Assembly: GCA_006384855.1 (NCBI GenBank)
Contig: VCJN01002001.1
Span: 124,001-188,000 of the forward strand
Source: Tetraselmis striata
Taxonomy: Eukaryota > Chlorophyta > Chlorodendrophyceae > Chlorodendrales > Chlorodendraceae
DNA length: 64,000 nt
Reading direction: 5' to 3'
Numbering within the stretch: position 1 is the first letter of the stretch; every line of letters starts with the position of its first letter. The notes beneath the pieces were generated by a model that saw only the letters and a list, made by a program, of their open reading frames with translations, ran no database searches and was not told the DNA's origin. Positions 35,207 to 46,700 of this stretch are shown one piece after another. Made by a program: the position numbers and the translations under genes.

Positions 35207-35728
35207 GGCGAGAAGACGCGCGATTTGCTATGAGGATAGACTTATGTGGAGTGCTGTATATCAGTAATAGCGCACGCACCGCATGATGGGTGCCATTCCA
35301 CGCACCCAAGCTGTATCGAGTACATTACCGTGCCAGGGGCTTTCGCTCCTCGATAATAAACTGATGCAAGCAACAGTGATACATGACGCCGCGCCACCTG
35401 TGGTGGCACAGGGCCAACAATGCGCACCAGTCGCATCGGCTCCACAGTGTTGTTTCGGCCCCATTCACAAAATGCACCAGCAGCAAATCATACCAGCAGC
35501 GGAAGACGCCAAACACTTCCCTTGTCAATTCTGACAATAGACCCATTCTGTTCTGAGCACAGCTGGCGCACAAGAGGAGCCCAATAATATAATTAATAAA
35601 AGTATTTGTACATTTGGACGATGCCCCGTGCAAGCAGTGAGCGCTCTATCACTGTGGCTGTGTTATAAATGCGTGTCCTGGCAGAGTTATGCTGTTTCTA
35701 TTGCCAGTAGGCCGGCAGATGGCGTGCA

Positions 35729-38700
35729 TCACCCCTCGCGATCATCTGTAGAGACAACAGACAGCTCCGAAGCCTTCCCTTCAGCACCCGCTTCCTCTAA
35801 AAGTTCTCCCATCCTTGCTTTCTCGTCTGCGGTCATCTGCTCCAGATCGGCCGTGGCTCGCAACATGGTGAGCTTGGAGCGCCGGGCTCGAACAAGAACC
35901 TTGCTGGAAATATGCGATGGCAACCCCATTGGCTGGGCGATTTCACCCACTCCAGATTCACTCGCAAACCTGGATAGCGCCCGGTGCACAGTCGCCAGAG
36001 CGTGCTGGTCGTCTTCATCCACGATGGTGCTCAGAATCTGCGCCTCTGACATACGATCCATGATGGCATCCATATCAAACGTCAATATTTTGTCACTGAA
36101 CTCCGCAGACGTCGCTTTGGCCTTCCAGTAGCGCCAGTTGGCGGTTGCCTGCTCCCGCAGCGGGCTGCACACTGGAAACGTGTCGGCGAACAACTTGTAC
36201 AAGGGCATGACGATGACGTCGAAGAACGCAAGCTGATTCGCCGGCCTCATCAAACCTGCGCCCAGATTATTGCGGCACACAGTGTATGGTGACTTGGCCC
36301 CTAGTTTATGTTATGTGCTGATGTTTATTTGCTCCGAGTGTTTTTGTTATATCGTACGAATCAATGTGTTGCATTGATTTGCTACCTACATTTTAGGCTG
36401 CTTATTAGTAAGAGTTTTCTTGGGTAATGCTTTTCCATGGTTCGTCTGAGTTTGTTGTGGTTATATGTGTTTTGTTATGGGTGCTTCATTAGTTGATTTC
36501 TGTGGTTATACTAATATACATTACTCTATACTAATATAAATAGTTTGTTCATATTGTCTGTGTTAGCATGTCTGTTGTTGCTCGTATATTATTGTATAAT
36601 TCACGATGACTGTGTGGATTTTCGGAACAAATGAATGTGTGGATTTCATTATACCATGTTCGCTTTCTTGTAGGGTTATATTTCATGGCTACTGCCATGT
36701 CACTAAATTATCAACTGCACAAGGGCGGCCATGCCATTGCTGCGCGTCTCACCATCACCGTGTCGATCCATCAAGAAAGAAATCGGCACCTCCTCCTCGC
36801 GCTCGAGGTCACCTTGAGCAAAAAACTCCTGCTCCAGGGACTTGACCCAGAACAGGTGTGTGCTGTGACGCGAGGCGCAGCCCCCCAGATCCGCACACTT
36901 CAGCGCCATCTGCAGTACCAGCGTGATGTCCCCCGCCACCGTGTTGAGGAAGGCGTCGTCGCCCATCTTCACCAGCGCAAAGCGGGCGCTGAACTTGCTC
37001 ACCAGGTCAAAGTGCCGCGACATATCGGTGGCTAGGATCATGTTGATGATGATGTTCTTCAGCTGCATTCCGTGCGGCGACACAGGCAGCGGTGAGCGGG
37101 GTTTGGCGCATAATTGTTCGCCTGCATTATCGTGCTGAATTGTAGTACCGATTAGAATTGCTAAAACGTCCTACACATAGCATGAAATTTTTCATTTTTT
37201 ATGATGATTGAAGTTTTATTTGTTTACTATCACAAAATCCAAGTACCATAAAGGCTGAATACTTACAGTAGTTATACATAACAATGCAAATTTGACGTCC
37301 AAAATTGTTCACTGTCACGAATGGGTTAGAATAGTTAAAAACCCGACTATAACATCCATTGATTAAGTTCACCCCAGCCCTTGTCTCATTTATCTTGTTT
37401 CACCGTACGATAAATATGCTTTCTAACTTTTTGCTATTACCCACTTTTGTGAAAAAGCAAATGACACCCAAAAAGCCCATTGGCTGAATGCAGAATAGTG
37501 ACACGTCACGAGGCGGCATCATTCACCTGCGACCAGAGCTGCCCCTTTACCCTGGAGCCCTCCAGAAAGTTGCATCGTGGATCGCGCAGCAGCTCCAATG
37601 TGATATAGGTGCTGTGGTGCTCCAGCACATGCTGGTCGTTGAATCGCCGCGCGAGGGGGTCCTCTTTGCGCACCACGTACTTGTTGTCCAGCCCAGGGTG
37701 GTCCACATCATGCCCCGCAGCGGCGATGACGGCGCCCAGAATGCACAGGTAGGTGGCCTTGTTGCTGTCCAGCGGCAGGTTGGCCACGATGGCGCTGCAC
37801 CGCTGCACGACATCTGCCGCATGCCAGCTGTTGTGATAGGGATTGGTCTTGTTGTACCGCTCCTCCAAGGCCAGCAGGTACACGCACAGCTTGTCCCGGT
37901 CAAGCTGAAGCTTCTGCGCCCATCCAAAACACAGAAGATGTTCTCGGCTGACTGGGGAGGGTGCCATCTATGGGTGACACACAACGTTCACAGCATGGGT
38001 GGGGCAAAGCTTCGCAGGGGCACCTTGATGAGCTGGAGCTCCTCCAGAGCAGCGTAGGAAACCAGAGCCAGCGGGGTTTTGACACCTAAGCTGCGCAGAT
38101 GTATGACATTGGTGAAGAACGACCGGCCCACTGAATGGAGGGTGCTCTTGGTAACCTGCAGAGCAGCAGCCGTTTGCGGGGTGAGTATGGGTGCCGGCGA
38201 ACCTCACAGAAAGCGATTATGAGAAAATGCCAGAATTTTTTGTCCCCACCCAGTACCAAATGAATGCTGTTACGCTCAATTATGGGGGGCAACGGCAATG
38301 AATTGTTTTGCATCATCAGGGCGGGGATTTCGTGCTACATTCGTGGTTTATTTTACCGTCTGTATTTTCAGATAAATGTAGTTTCATCTCTCCTCGCGCG
38401 CTTTGGGGGGGGGGGGGGGGGGGTCCAAAACAATAAATATAGCAAACCCAAAGGGTGGCTACGGTACATGGCAACACATTACAAAGATAAGAAAGTGGCG
38501 CCAGGCACCCCAACAAGTCTCTGAGTACCGATTTCTTCTAGGTGCGTCAGCCCCTGTAGTGCCCGATGGGCAAAGAATGCTCGTGCATCTGGCTGCGCCC
38601 CTGTCACCGGGCCACGGTATGAGTGTGAGGCACAACCTGTGAATACTCCACGCCGGTGAGCAGGGAGGCAGGGAGAGATTCTGCATCGCCACAGGAGAGC

Positions 38701-40376
38701 GATGCGCCATCGGGAGAGCCAGGCAGCAGCGAATCCTGGCTATCGGCAGGCCCATCCAGACCGCTGCCTTGAATCTCCATGGATGTCCGGCTTTCCGGGT
38801 CCTGGCGCATAAGGCTGAGCACCGCATGGACGGACTGCCGTGTGGAAGGTGGGCCACGCACACGGTCAGGAGGGACAGAGGCGATGCAGGACTCCCCTGT
38901 ATGTTTGGTAGCAAATGCAGCGGGGGGAGGGGAGGGGACCAGTGATGTACCATATTCCTGGAGTGTGCACTCATGCCGCTGTAACTGCCGAGAGCTTGCG
39001 TCATCCGGCTTTCATCCTGCTGTTGTTTTGGGGGAGAGGGGGGGGGGGGGGGGGGGGGCATCATCAGTGTCATGTTTCCGCGGCCGTGACATCGTAACAA
39101 CCACGAGGGAGCAGAATTGTGTGGCTCTGTACGGGGTGAGGACTCACAGGGGAGAGGAGATCCGTTTGACTGTTGGATAGCGCAAGCATGAGGTCCTTTG
39201 CCTCCCTCTTCCTGGATTCATCCAGCCGCGACTCGTCCAGAGACTGCGCATTGGCGGCGGCAGGCAGCAGCGCCACGCTTAGTTAATTAGGGATCTACCC
39301 CCGCTGATACAAATATCGCTCAACCCTGATCCCGTAGCAGACCTGGACAGACTGTGGATGGTCGTGCCATAAGTGCATACTGCATGGCAGTGATGGCACC
39401 AACCTTGAGAAACTTGACCGCCTTAACGAGCGCCGAGTCAAGGTCCATATCCCATTCCTCATCCTCCTGAGACACTGGTGGATGGGCTTGGTCGTTGCTG
39501 GCTTTGGTGAATCTCCAGGACTTCACCCCTTCTGGCCCGGCACGGCGACAGTATAGTACCAAGCACACGATTGCTCCTGCCACGAGAGCCACGGACAGGA
39601 CCCCCAACGCCGCCGCCAGCACAATTACAGTGCGCTCTGTGGAAGCACAGCCATCCTGTAGGCGGTGGCATCAATCAAATACCCCAATTTGAACGCTGGC
39701 AGAAGTCGACCCGACCCGACCCGACCCGCTGCTTTATTTACTGGATGTTAGCTCGCCGCCTCGACCTCGCGGCCTGACAGCGCGGCTCGACATATAGCGG
39801 ACGAGCAGCGCTGTGACATCCCGCAACGGATCAAGCGCGATAATGGCATATGAACCACGTACAGAGCAGCGATAATGTGGCCAAGGATCTGGTAGAGAGT
39901 GCTTTCGAAGACCGGTGCTTGTTCACGTGACGCGCAAGGGGGGAAGGGAGCGGGGGGGGGGGGGGGAGTCCGCATGTCTACATATATTTCGCGGCTCACG
40001 CCTGCCGCCGTCTCCGCCCTATGTCTCGACCGAGTTGCAGGTCTTCCCAGGCACCCACGAAAACAACGACGTCACCATACGTCAGCAATATGGCAGTATT
40101 ATCACCTTAGCAAAGTGGGAATTCAGTATATCGCGGAAATGAGAGAAGGTGGGGGGGGGGGGGGGGGGGGGGGGTCGCGGGTCGGCAGAGATATGTTTCT
40201 GAGCCAGATTATTAGTTTGCTGGGCAGTGTTGTTCCTACCTGACTGTGTCGCTGCGCACGGCGGCGGCAGCACCATGGATAGCGTCGAGAGGCTGACGAG
40301 ATGCGTTAGAGGTAGTCGCAAAAATGACGACAGCAACAAAAGCAGCCACAGCCAGTGAAGGGGGCTTATTTCGCAT
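35729..40376 (-). CDS. 3',5'-cyclic nucleotide phosphodiesterase, membrane-anchored, at least 9 exons
   Basis: Hydrolyses cAMP and/or cGMP. Exons with consistent phase: 39655-39404, 39243-39148, 39019-38951, 38891-38637, 38155-38024, 37913-37527, 37062-36753, 36255-35729. A probable first exon is 40376-40240: ATG, then a signal peptide with core SLAVAAFVAVVIFATTSNAS, donor GTAGGA. Its phase does not match 39655, so one connecting exon in 39656-40239 is unresolved. Exon 39655-39404 encodes a transmembrane segment (LAAALGVLSVALVAGAIVCL) with a following basic stop. The catalytic domain shows the PDEase metal signatures NPYHNSWHAADVV and AAAGHDVDHPG, then RRFNDQHVLEHHST, ILATDMSRHFDLVSKF, LVLQMALKCADLG, SLEQEFFAQGDLE and QLAFFDVIVMPLYKLFADTF. 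An extracytoplasmic N-terminus plus a cytoplasmic catalytic domain is inferred. Metal ligands are intact, so it is probably active. Confidence 0.88.
39707..39728. repeat. (CGACC)n short tandem repeat
   Basis: Four CGACC units in the unresolved 5' intron region of the phosphodiesterase. It is too short and of the wrong unit to be telomeric. Confidence 0.7.
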
Positions 40377-41329
40377 TATGCTGGGGAACAGCTGCCGGCC
40401 CGATCGGGCGGACCTTCCCCTGTGCTGACCTAGCCGCCCATTCGTCCTCAGCCCGGTCCGGTACTGCCACCACATGGCATAGTCCCCGGGAGTTTGGGGC
40501 GCAGGAGTCTACGTTGAGCCGGCGATCAGGTATCCTGAGTGTTGACTGCCGTGCTGCGGCAGAGCTGTAGCGCGGAAGGTAGTCGTGAGTGAAGCTGGCC
40601 GTTCCGCCACCTCGGGCTAGTGCGGTGCTGTACGAAATAAGCTGGCAGCAGCAGCAAAATATACCCATCAGCAGCAGACGATGAGCAGACGATATAAGAG
40701 CGCAGGATACGAGCAGTACCCGTACCAGTACCAGTAGCGGGTTGTGCGCGCGATCTTTATTATTGTGCGAGTATCCCTGCAGTGTATTATCTGGTATATT
40801 ACTGCTTTTAGCGGTACCCTGTAGTGGTTTTGTTGCTCCTGGCCTCTTTATAATTCACACCAGTACTGGTGTGAATTACAAATAGGGCAGTTCCCCATAA
40901 TTAGAAAATCAACACAGCAAGGCGCCTGGTACTGGTACTGGTGTGACTGGTACTGGTACTGGTACTGGTACCATACTCGCAATACAAAGATTCGGTACCA
41001 GGTGATGATACTTTTACGACGGTATCCCTCGGGATGGAGGACGAGCAGTACACCAGGTGATGGTGTGAATAAGAAAAAAATTCGACAATTTTTACATCTG
41101 GGCTTTAACATGTGCGCACTGTAAACAGAACTAACAGCAACTATCAAATGTTGCCAGCAAAGAGAGACATAAGCCTGAAACCAAGCAGGTCGAGCAGGAG
41201 GCCAGGGAGCCAAGAACCAAGGGAGAGCCAAGGGAACCACGAAGTCGCCAAGCTGCCAGGAACCAAAGGACCATGCACCACCGGACCAGGGGTAGGCCAT
41301 CAACCGCGGCGAGGACGCTTGCATCCAAT
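40377..41329. other. Non-coding stretch with (ACTGGT)n
   Basis: Upstream of the phosphodiesterase. ACTGGT hexamers are repeated at about 40928-40971, with more GTACC-rich sequence at 40.71-40.74 kb. No gene was recognised. Confidence 0.55.
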
Positions 41330-41728
41330 GACCCGGGTCATATATAGCAACACAGGCCGACGAGCGACGCGACGCAGGCGCACGAGCACCATCACGTGCC
41401 GTGCGCGCGGCCGCGACCCCGCCAAGAACGTTGTCTGCATGTGCCATGTTGATGAGCATGGATAAACGGCGGCGCCACGCAGACAAGAGCTGGCCGATTT
41501 TTTGGCCAGTGTGTGTGTGGCTAGCTTTCGCGAGCTCCACCAAGAAGGCCTCAGCGAGCGGGGCCAGCAAGCCGAACTCGGAAACGGCGAAAGGAACAAA
41601 GCGAAGCATGCCGGTGGCGTTTCGGACACCCTCTTCATACTTCTAGATGTTGTGGCGCTCTGCATCCCGCAATGCAGTCGTTGGATCCGCCGAGCTTGAC
41701 ACGCCGAGGAAAGGGGCAATGGTGGTAT
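41330..41728 (-). pseudogene. Non-LTR retrotransposon polyprotein, C-terminal piece (split by the Ty3 element)
   Basis: The minus frame reads TTIAPFLGVSSSADPTTALR, DAERHN, KYEEGVRN and FVPFAVSEFGLLAPLAEAFL, then WRRRLSMLINMAHADN. This is the C-terminal tail seen after the reverse transcriptase in a group of non-LTR-type polyproteins (KY, then F-PF, then GxxAxxFL). A stop interrupts it before KYEEG. It continues directly from 49302-51257 when the inserted element and one copy of its target duplication are removed. Confidence 0.65.
41725..41728. repeat. Target site duplication GTAT, left
   Basis: GTAT directly before the LTR, matching 49298-49301. Confidence 0.75.
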
Positions 41729-42255
41729 TGCGACAGTCTTGGGTGCCTCACGCAGGTCAAGCAGACAAGGCTGTCGTAAACACACAGAAGGCAGCAGAGA
41801 GAGAAAGAAACAATGGTTACAACGTTGTCACCACCCGCCGCTATTTATGCGTATGGCTAGCTCACAGCTAGCCACCACCAAGCGGCACGCGCACTGCTAA
41901 GCGCGTCACCGTGGAGAGTCGTGCCTTGAAGTGTCGAACAGGAGGTCGTCGCTTAGAGACCTCCGCACATGTAGTTGACACATCAGTTTATACACAAGTA
42001 TACAACTGATGTTACAGAGGCAGGTGCATTATACATATATGCCCGCTACGGGTACGCACATGCGTATTATCCCGTAACTACTACTGAACAGTGTACCGGT
42101 ACCAGTAGGACTCATCTCATGATTCATCATCCACCAGTACTCGTATTGTGGCGCGTGACACACGCGCTCACACATACGATACAGCAGCAGGTACTCGTAC
42201 ATGAATGATGCTACGATCATACAGTACCCGTACAGAGTATGCCATTATTGTCACA
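41729..42255 (-). repeat. 3' LTR of the Ty3/gypsy element
   Basis: 527 bp, TG...CA ends. By eye, identical to 48771-49297 except one substitution (T at 41740, A at 48782). Confidence 0.95.
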
Positions 42256-42260
42256 CTACA

Positions 42261-42273
42261 TCTCTCCCCCCTT
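42261..42273 (-). promoter_or_regulatory. Polypurine tract for plus-strand DNA synthesis
   Basis: AAGGGGGGAGAGA on the minus strand, five bases from the 3' LTR boundary, in the position where LTR retrotransposons prime second-strand synthesis. Confidence 0.75.
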
Positions 42274-42306
42274 GACAACAGTGTGAAATAGCATTCCACA
42301 GGCAGT

Positions 42307-43760
42307 TTAATTTGCAGTCGGCACACGTGCCGGGTATTTATGCATATGCTCCACAAATTCAGGTGACTTTACAAAGTCCAACCATTTGGGAGTAGCCATA
42401 AAATCCTGCAATGCTATTGTCCTTTTAACATCAAACAAACGATGCCAAACAGGGGCAATAGACTCATCCGCAAAGTGAACAAGAAATTGCAACTGAGTAC
42501 CACGTAAACCGGGCATGGAACCGATCTTAACGCTGGTAATCTTGTCAATCTCATACTCATCATCAGAGTCGTCACCGGTACCAACAACAAGAGGTACATG
42601 CGGGCGCAACGGCGCAGTGGGACAGGGTCTCAAGTTATTAACATGAAATACTGGGTGCAACTTAACACCAGCAGGTAATTTCAGTCGATAACTATGACCG
42701 CCAATTTTCTCTACAATAGAAAATGGGCCAAGCTGCTTGTCCATCAGCTTTTTGCAAGGCTGACCTTTGACCTTAAGCAGACGGGTATCCACAGATACTC
42801 TATCTCCAACATTGAAGATAGGAGGATTGCGCTGTTGCCTAACACTAGGTCGAACAGTCAATTCATCTTTATGGACAGCCAACACTGACCGAACCAACTC
42901 GTGAATCTCCTTCATATCTTGGATACGTTGCTGAGCATCACGAGAGAATGCTATTGTTGGTCTCATACCAAACAATACATCCGGAGGCGTTTCAGGATTG
43001 AAACCATACATAACCTCAAATGGTGCATGCTCAATGCCAAGTGCTTTGTTGGAATTATACGCAAATTCCATCAATGGTAACTGGTCTACCCAGTTTGAAC
43101 CATCGAAACAACAAAACGCACGAGCCAACTCAGTGACTATGGCATTAATGCGTTCGGTCAAACCATCTGTTTCAGGATGTTGGCCACTAGACATGTTCAA
43201 TTTAGTGCCAAGTCTCCGCCACAGAGTTTGCCAGAATGCAGACAGGAACCGTGGATCTCTATCAGAGACGATCACACGAGGTATTCCATGCAGCCTGAAT
43301 ACTTCCTTCAGAAATAATTCAGCTGCCTGTCCACCAGTCACGTTGACTGTGGTTGGAATAAAATGTGCTTGCCGGGACAGATGGCAACACACAACCAACA
43401 TAGTATTATAACCATTACTCTCAGGTAACTCGGTTATAAAATCCAAACCAACCGTATGCCATGGACGTGGCGGTACTGGTAAGGGCTGTGTTGGTGCAGG
43501 TGGCTGCGGACGTGCACGAACACGCCGGCACACCGAACATTGTTCACAATAGGTTTTCACGTCATGTCGTATGCGTGTCCACCAAAAACGGTCCAAGGCA
43601 CGTGCCAAGGTGCTTGCATAAGCACGGTGACCAACAGAATCATGTAGCTCATACAATATCTTATTGATGATGTCACGATTGGTTGGTATGCAAAGACGTC
43701 CATGTCTCCAAAAATAACCATCGTGCTCTACCACATGACCGGACTGCTTCCACCCCCCCC
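42307..43760 (-). CDS. Ty3/gypsy integrase with chromodomain-like C-terminus
   Basis: Cuts target DNA and inserts the cDNA. Read in a frame one base off from RT/RNase H, joined at the G9 run at 43753-43761; the frame is also open upstream to 43842, but that part is a shadow. An HHCC zinc domain comes first (ELHDSVGHRAYASTL ... YCEQCSVCRR). The catalytic core follows: Asp in TVGLDFITELP, Asp in VIVSDRDPRF and, 35 residues on, Glu in GQHPETDGLTERIN. Then a GPY/F-like module (LGPFSIVEKIGGHSYRLKLP, LHPVFHVNNLRP) and a C-terminal segment YEIDKITSVKIGS ... FLVHFADESIAPVWHRLFDV resembling a chromodomain. Core residues are intact. Confidence 0.9.
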
Positions 43761-46700
43761 CATAAGGAGTAGAACGCGTCCTCTGCATATCCAGCCTTAA
43801 TAAGGTGGAGAATATTGTCATCAAGGCTAAGTGACGACGCACTTACAGCCGACAATACCGCAGTACATGGGCGATGTTCACTCACGAGTGATTCAGCCGC
43901 GTCCGGCACATCCCCGGTCCAATATAAGCCACCGAAACCAATCGGCTTAAAATCCGGTCTACGCGACAACGGATCGGCTTCATTCCATTTGCCCTTTCGG
44001 TATGCAAGAGATATGGACCCAACAAACGGCTGCAAGTCGCGTACATAGCGCACTTGTCGCCGGTTCAACCTTTCTGCCGGTTGCCTGAGCAGATGACGCA
44101 GGGTGTCATGATCTGAGACAACAAGGAATCGACAGCACCCTTCAAGGTAACAACGCCAGTGCTTAATTGATTCACAGACAGCCAAAGCTTCCAAATCATA
44201 AGCACTGTAGGTATTACCACGCTCAGCTGCATTCAGCTTTCGCGCCCAGTAACTCACTGGTTGAGGACCTCCTCCTTGGTCCTGCAGTAGCACTGCAGCA
44301 AGCCCTACGTTGGACGCATCTGTCGCTACGGTGAACGTCGCATCCGCCCCCATGGAAGGAATGGAAAGACACGGAGCGGAAATCAGTCGCAGACGAAGGG
44401 TCTCAAAGGCTTCCTGACACGCCGGTGACCAGTCAACATGAACTGGTTTAGACTTACGCAATAAGTCAGTCAATGGTGCAGTTAAATCACTGAAATGATG
44501 AATAAACTTAGAGTAGAAATTGCAGAATTGTACAAAACTTCTGATTTCACTCTGAGTTTTAGGGACAGGCCAATCCCTAACTGCAGCTACTTTGGCCTCT
44601 GAAACAGACAACTTACCATCAGCGACGGTATACCCCAAATAATCCATAGATTGCATGCCAAAGAAACATTTCTTTAATTGCAACCTCAGATTATATTCAT
44701 TCAGTTTCTCAAAAACTAAACGAAGGTGCTTTATGTGGTCATCATAATTATCTGAATATATACATATATCATCCAGATACACCACCACAAAGTCACGCAA
44801 AAATGGTCTCAAGATGTCATTCATCATGCGCTGGAAAGTGGCTGGGGCATTGCACAAACCAAATGGCATTGCAGTCCACTCCCATAGACCATCAGGTGTC
44901 TGAAACGCTGTCTTGTGGATGTCCTCCTCTGCAATGGCAACCTGCCAATAACCTGATGCTAAATCCAGATGGGTATAGCAACGGGCATTGCGGAGAGAAT
45001 CCAACGTTTCATCAATTCGCGGCAAAGGATACATATCCTTTCGAGTGACCTCGTTCAGCCCACGAAAATCGACACACAACCGAAGGGATCCATCTGCCTT
45101 CTTAACAAAAAGAATAGGCGAACCAAACTCAGATTGACTAGGACGAACAAGTCCAGCGGCAATCGCATCTTTGAGTTGGCGATCCAATTCAGCACGTTCA
45201 GCGGGAGACAAACGATTAAGTCTTTGGCGTTTCATTTTGCCAGTTAACTCAATTTTGTGATCCCATGGCCGATGAACAGGCGGCCTGTTGACTGGACGCA
45301 AAATTTCAGGAAACTCGTCATACAACAAATGACGAATAGCATCCTTTTGCTCTGGTGTCATAGCATTGTCTAAATGCAGGTCAGGATCATCCTTTATAAC
45401 CGACATTTCAACGACATAGAATTCAGCCAAAGAATTATGCTTAGACGCACGAGCAGTTTTGCGCATCAACTTTTGTACCCTAGTGGAAGTAATCATGCTA
45501 CATGCAGGAGTACGACCCACTATTACAACAGGTACATGGGTTCCATCCATTAAAGTCATGATACGTTCCGTACCATACTTAATGGTAACTTGCGCTTCAT
45601 CAAGCCAAGTTAAACCCAATACAATGTCGGAGACTTTGAGCTCACGCAGTATATAAAATACTCGATTCTCAAATACATGTCCTCCAACAGACAGAGACAC
45701 AACAGTTGTATGGCAACATGAGACACGTTGACCATTAGCCAAACGGACAGGTGTTCTGGCTTTCAACTTTTGTATCTGCAAGTTGTTTCTGCGCACAAAG
45801 TCCTCAGATATAAAATCTAAAGATGCCGCATTATCAACCAGTGCATCCACAACGGCGTCATCGTTAATTGTCACATTAACTTTCAACAATGGCCTGGGGT
45901 CATCCCAACGAGTCAAAGAAGCAATCTGAGGCAAACTTTGCCTTTGCATACTCCAAAATGATGGATCAGTCACATTGACAGCATCACACTCATTTATAGA
46001 CTCAGATGCACGTTCACCAATACCAACGCTAGAATCCGCAACTTTTGCAGAGTCCACGTTAAAACTCACATTTGGACTTGTGACAGTTTTAGGTACAAAG
46101 TCATCAGGAAAAGCACAGTTAGCATCAACTAACCAAATGTTAACCCCATACTTTGGCGGTCTAACATCTTCCTGGACTGTGGCATTTTTATGAGACCACC
46201 TGGTGAACAAAGGTGTCTTTGCCGGGTATTGCTGCAATAGTTTCCAATGCTTTGTCAAAGCACTGAATCTATCAAATGCAGGCAATACAAACACTCCTAC
46301 AGTATGTTCTTTAGCCCTACTGCGGCATTGCTCAAAATGCCTCGCAATAGACTCAGTCATATGCCATGGAGGGTGAATAAACACACGTTCATTCGACAAG
46401 TCGCGCGATAATATCGAATCTTGTTCTGAACAGAACGGCAAGTTTCGATGGGTATTCAGACCCTCATTATCCGCACAGCCCTCCAGCGTAAACTGGAACA
46501 TCTCATGTAAGGGATCGAAGACTCTATCGACCAGTCGCCACTCGGCACTGACTGCAGTCTTTCTAGGCATACGACGCCTCAGAGCCTTTACGCGACGATG
46601 AGTCGAAACTTTCCGAGCACCCGTTACACAGGCTACTGGCAAAGTCGTACCAGACTCGCGTACACTATTCGAGTTCTCATCAGTAGGCGACTCAACATAG

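Noticed and set aside
39707..39728. CGACC repeat as interstitial telomere
   Set aside because: Only four units, and the unit is unlike TTTAGGG-type telomere repeats.
43673..43842. Integrase frame starting at 43842 as an independent gene start
   Set aside because: The first ~25 codons overlap the RNase H tail in another frame and show no integrase similarity; conservation starts after the G9 run.
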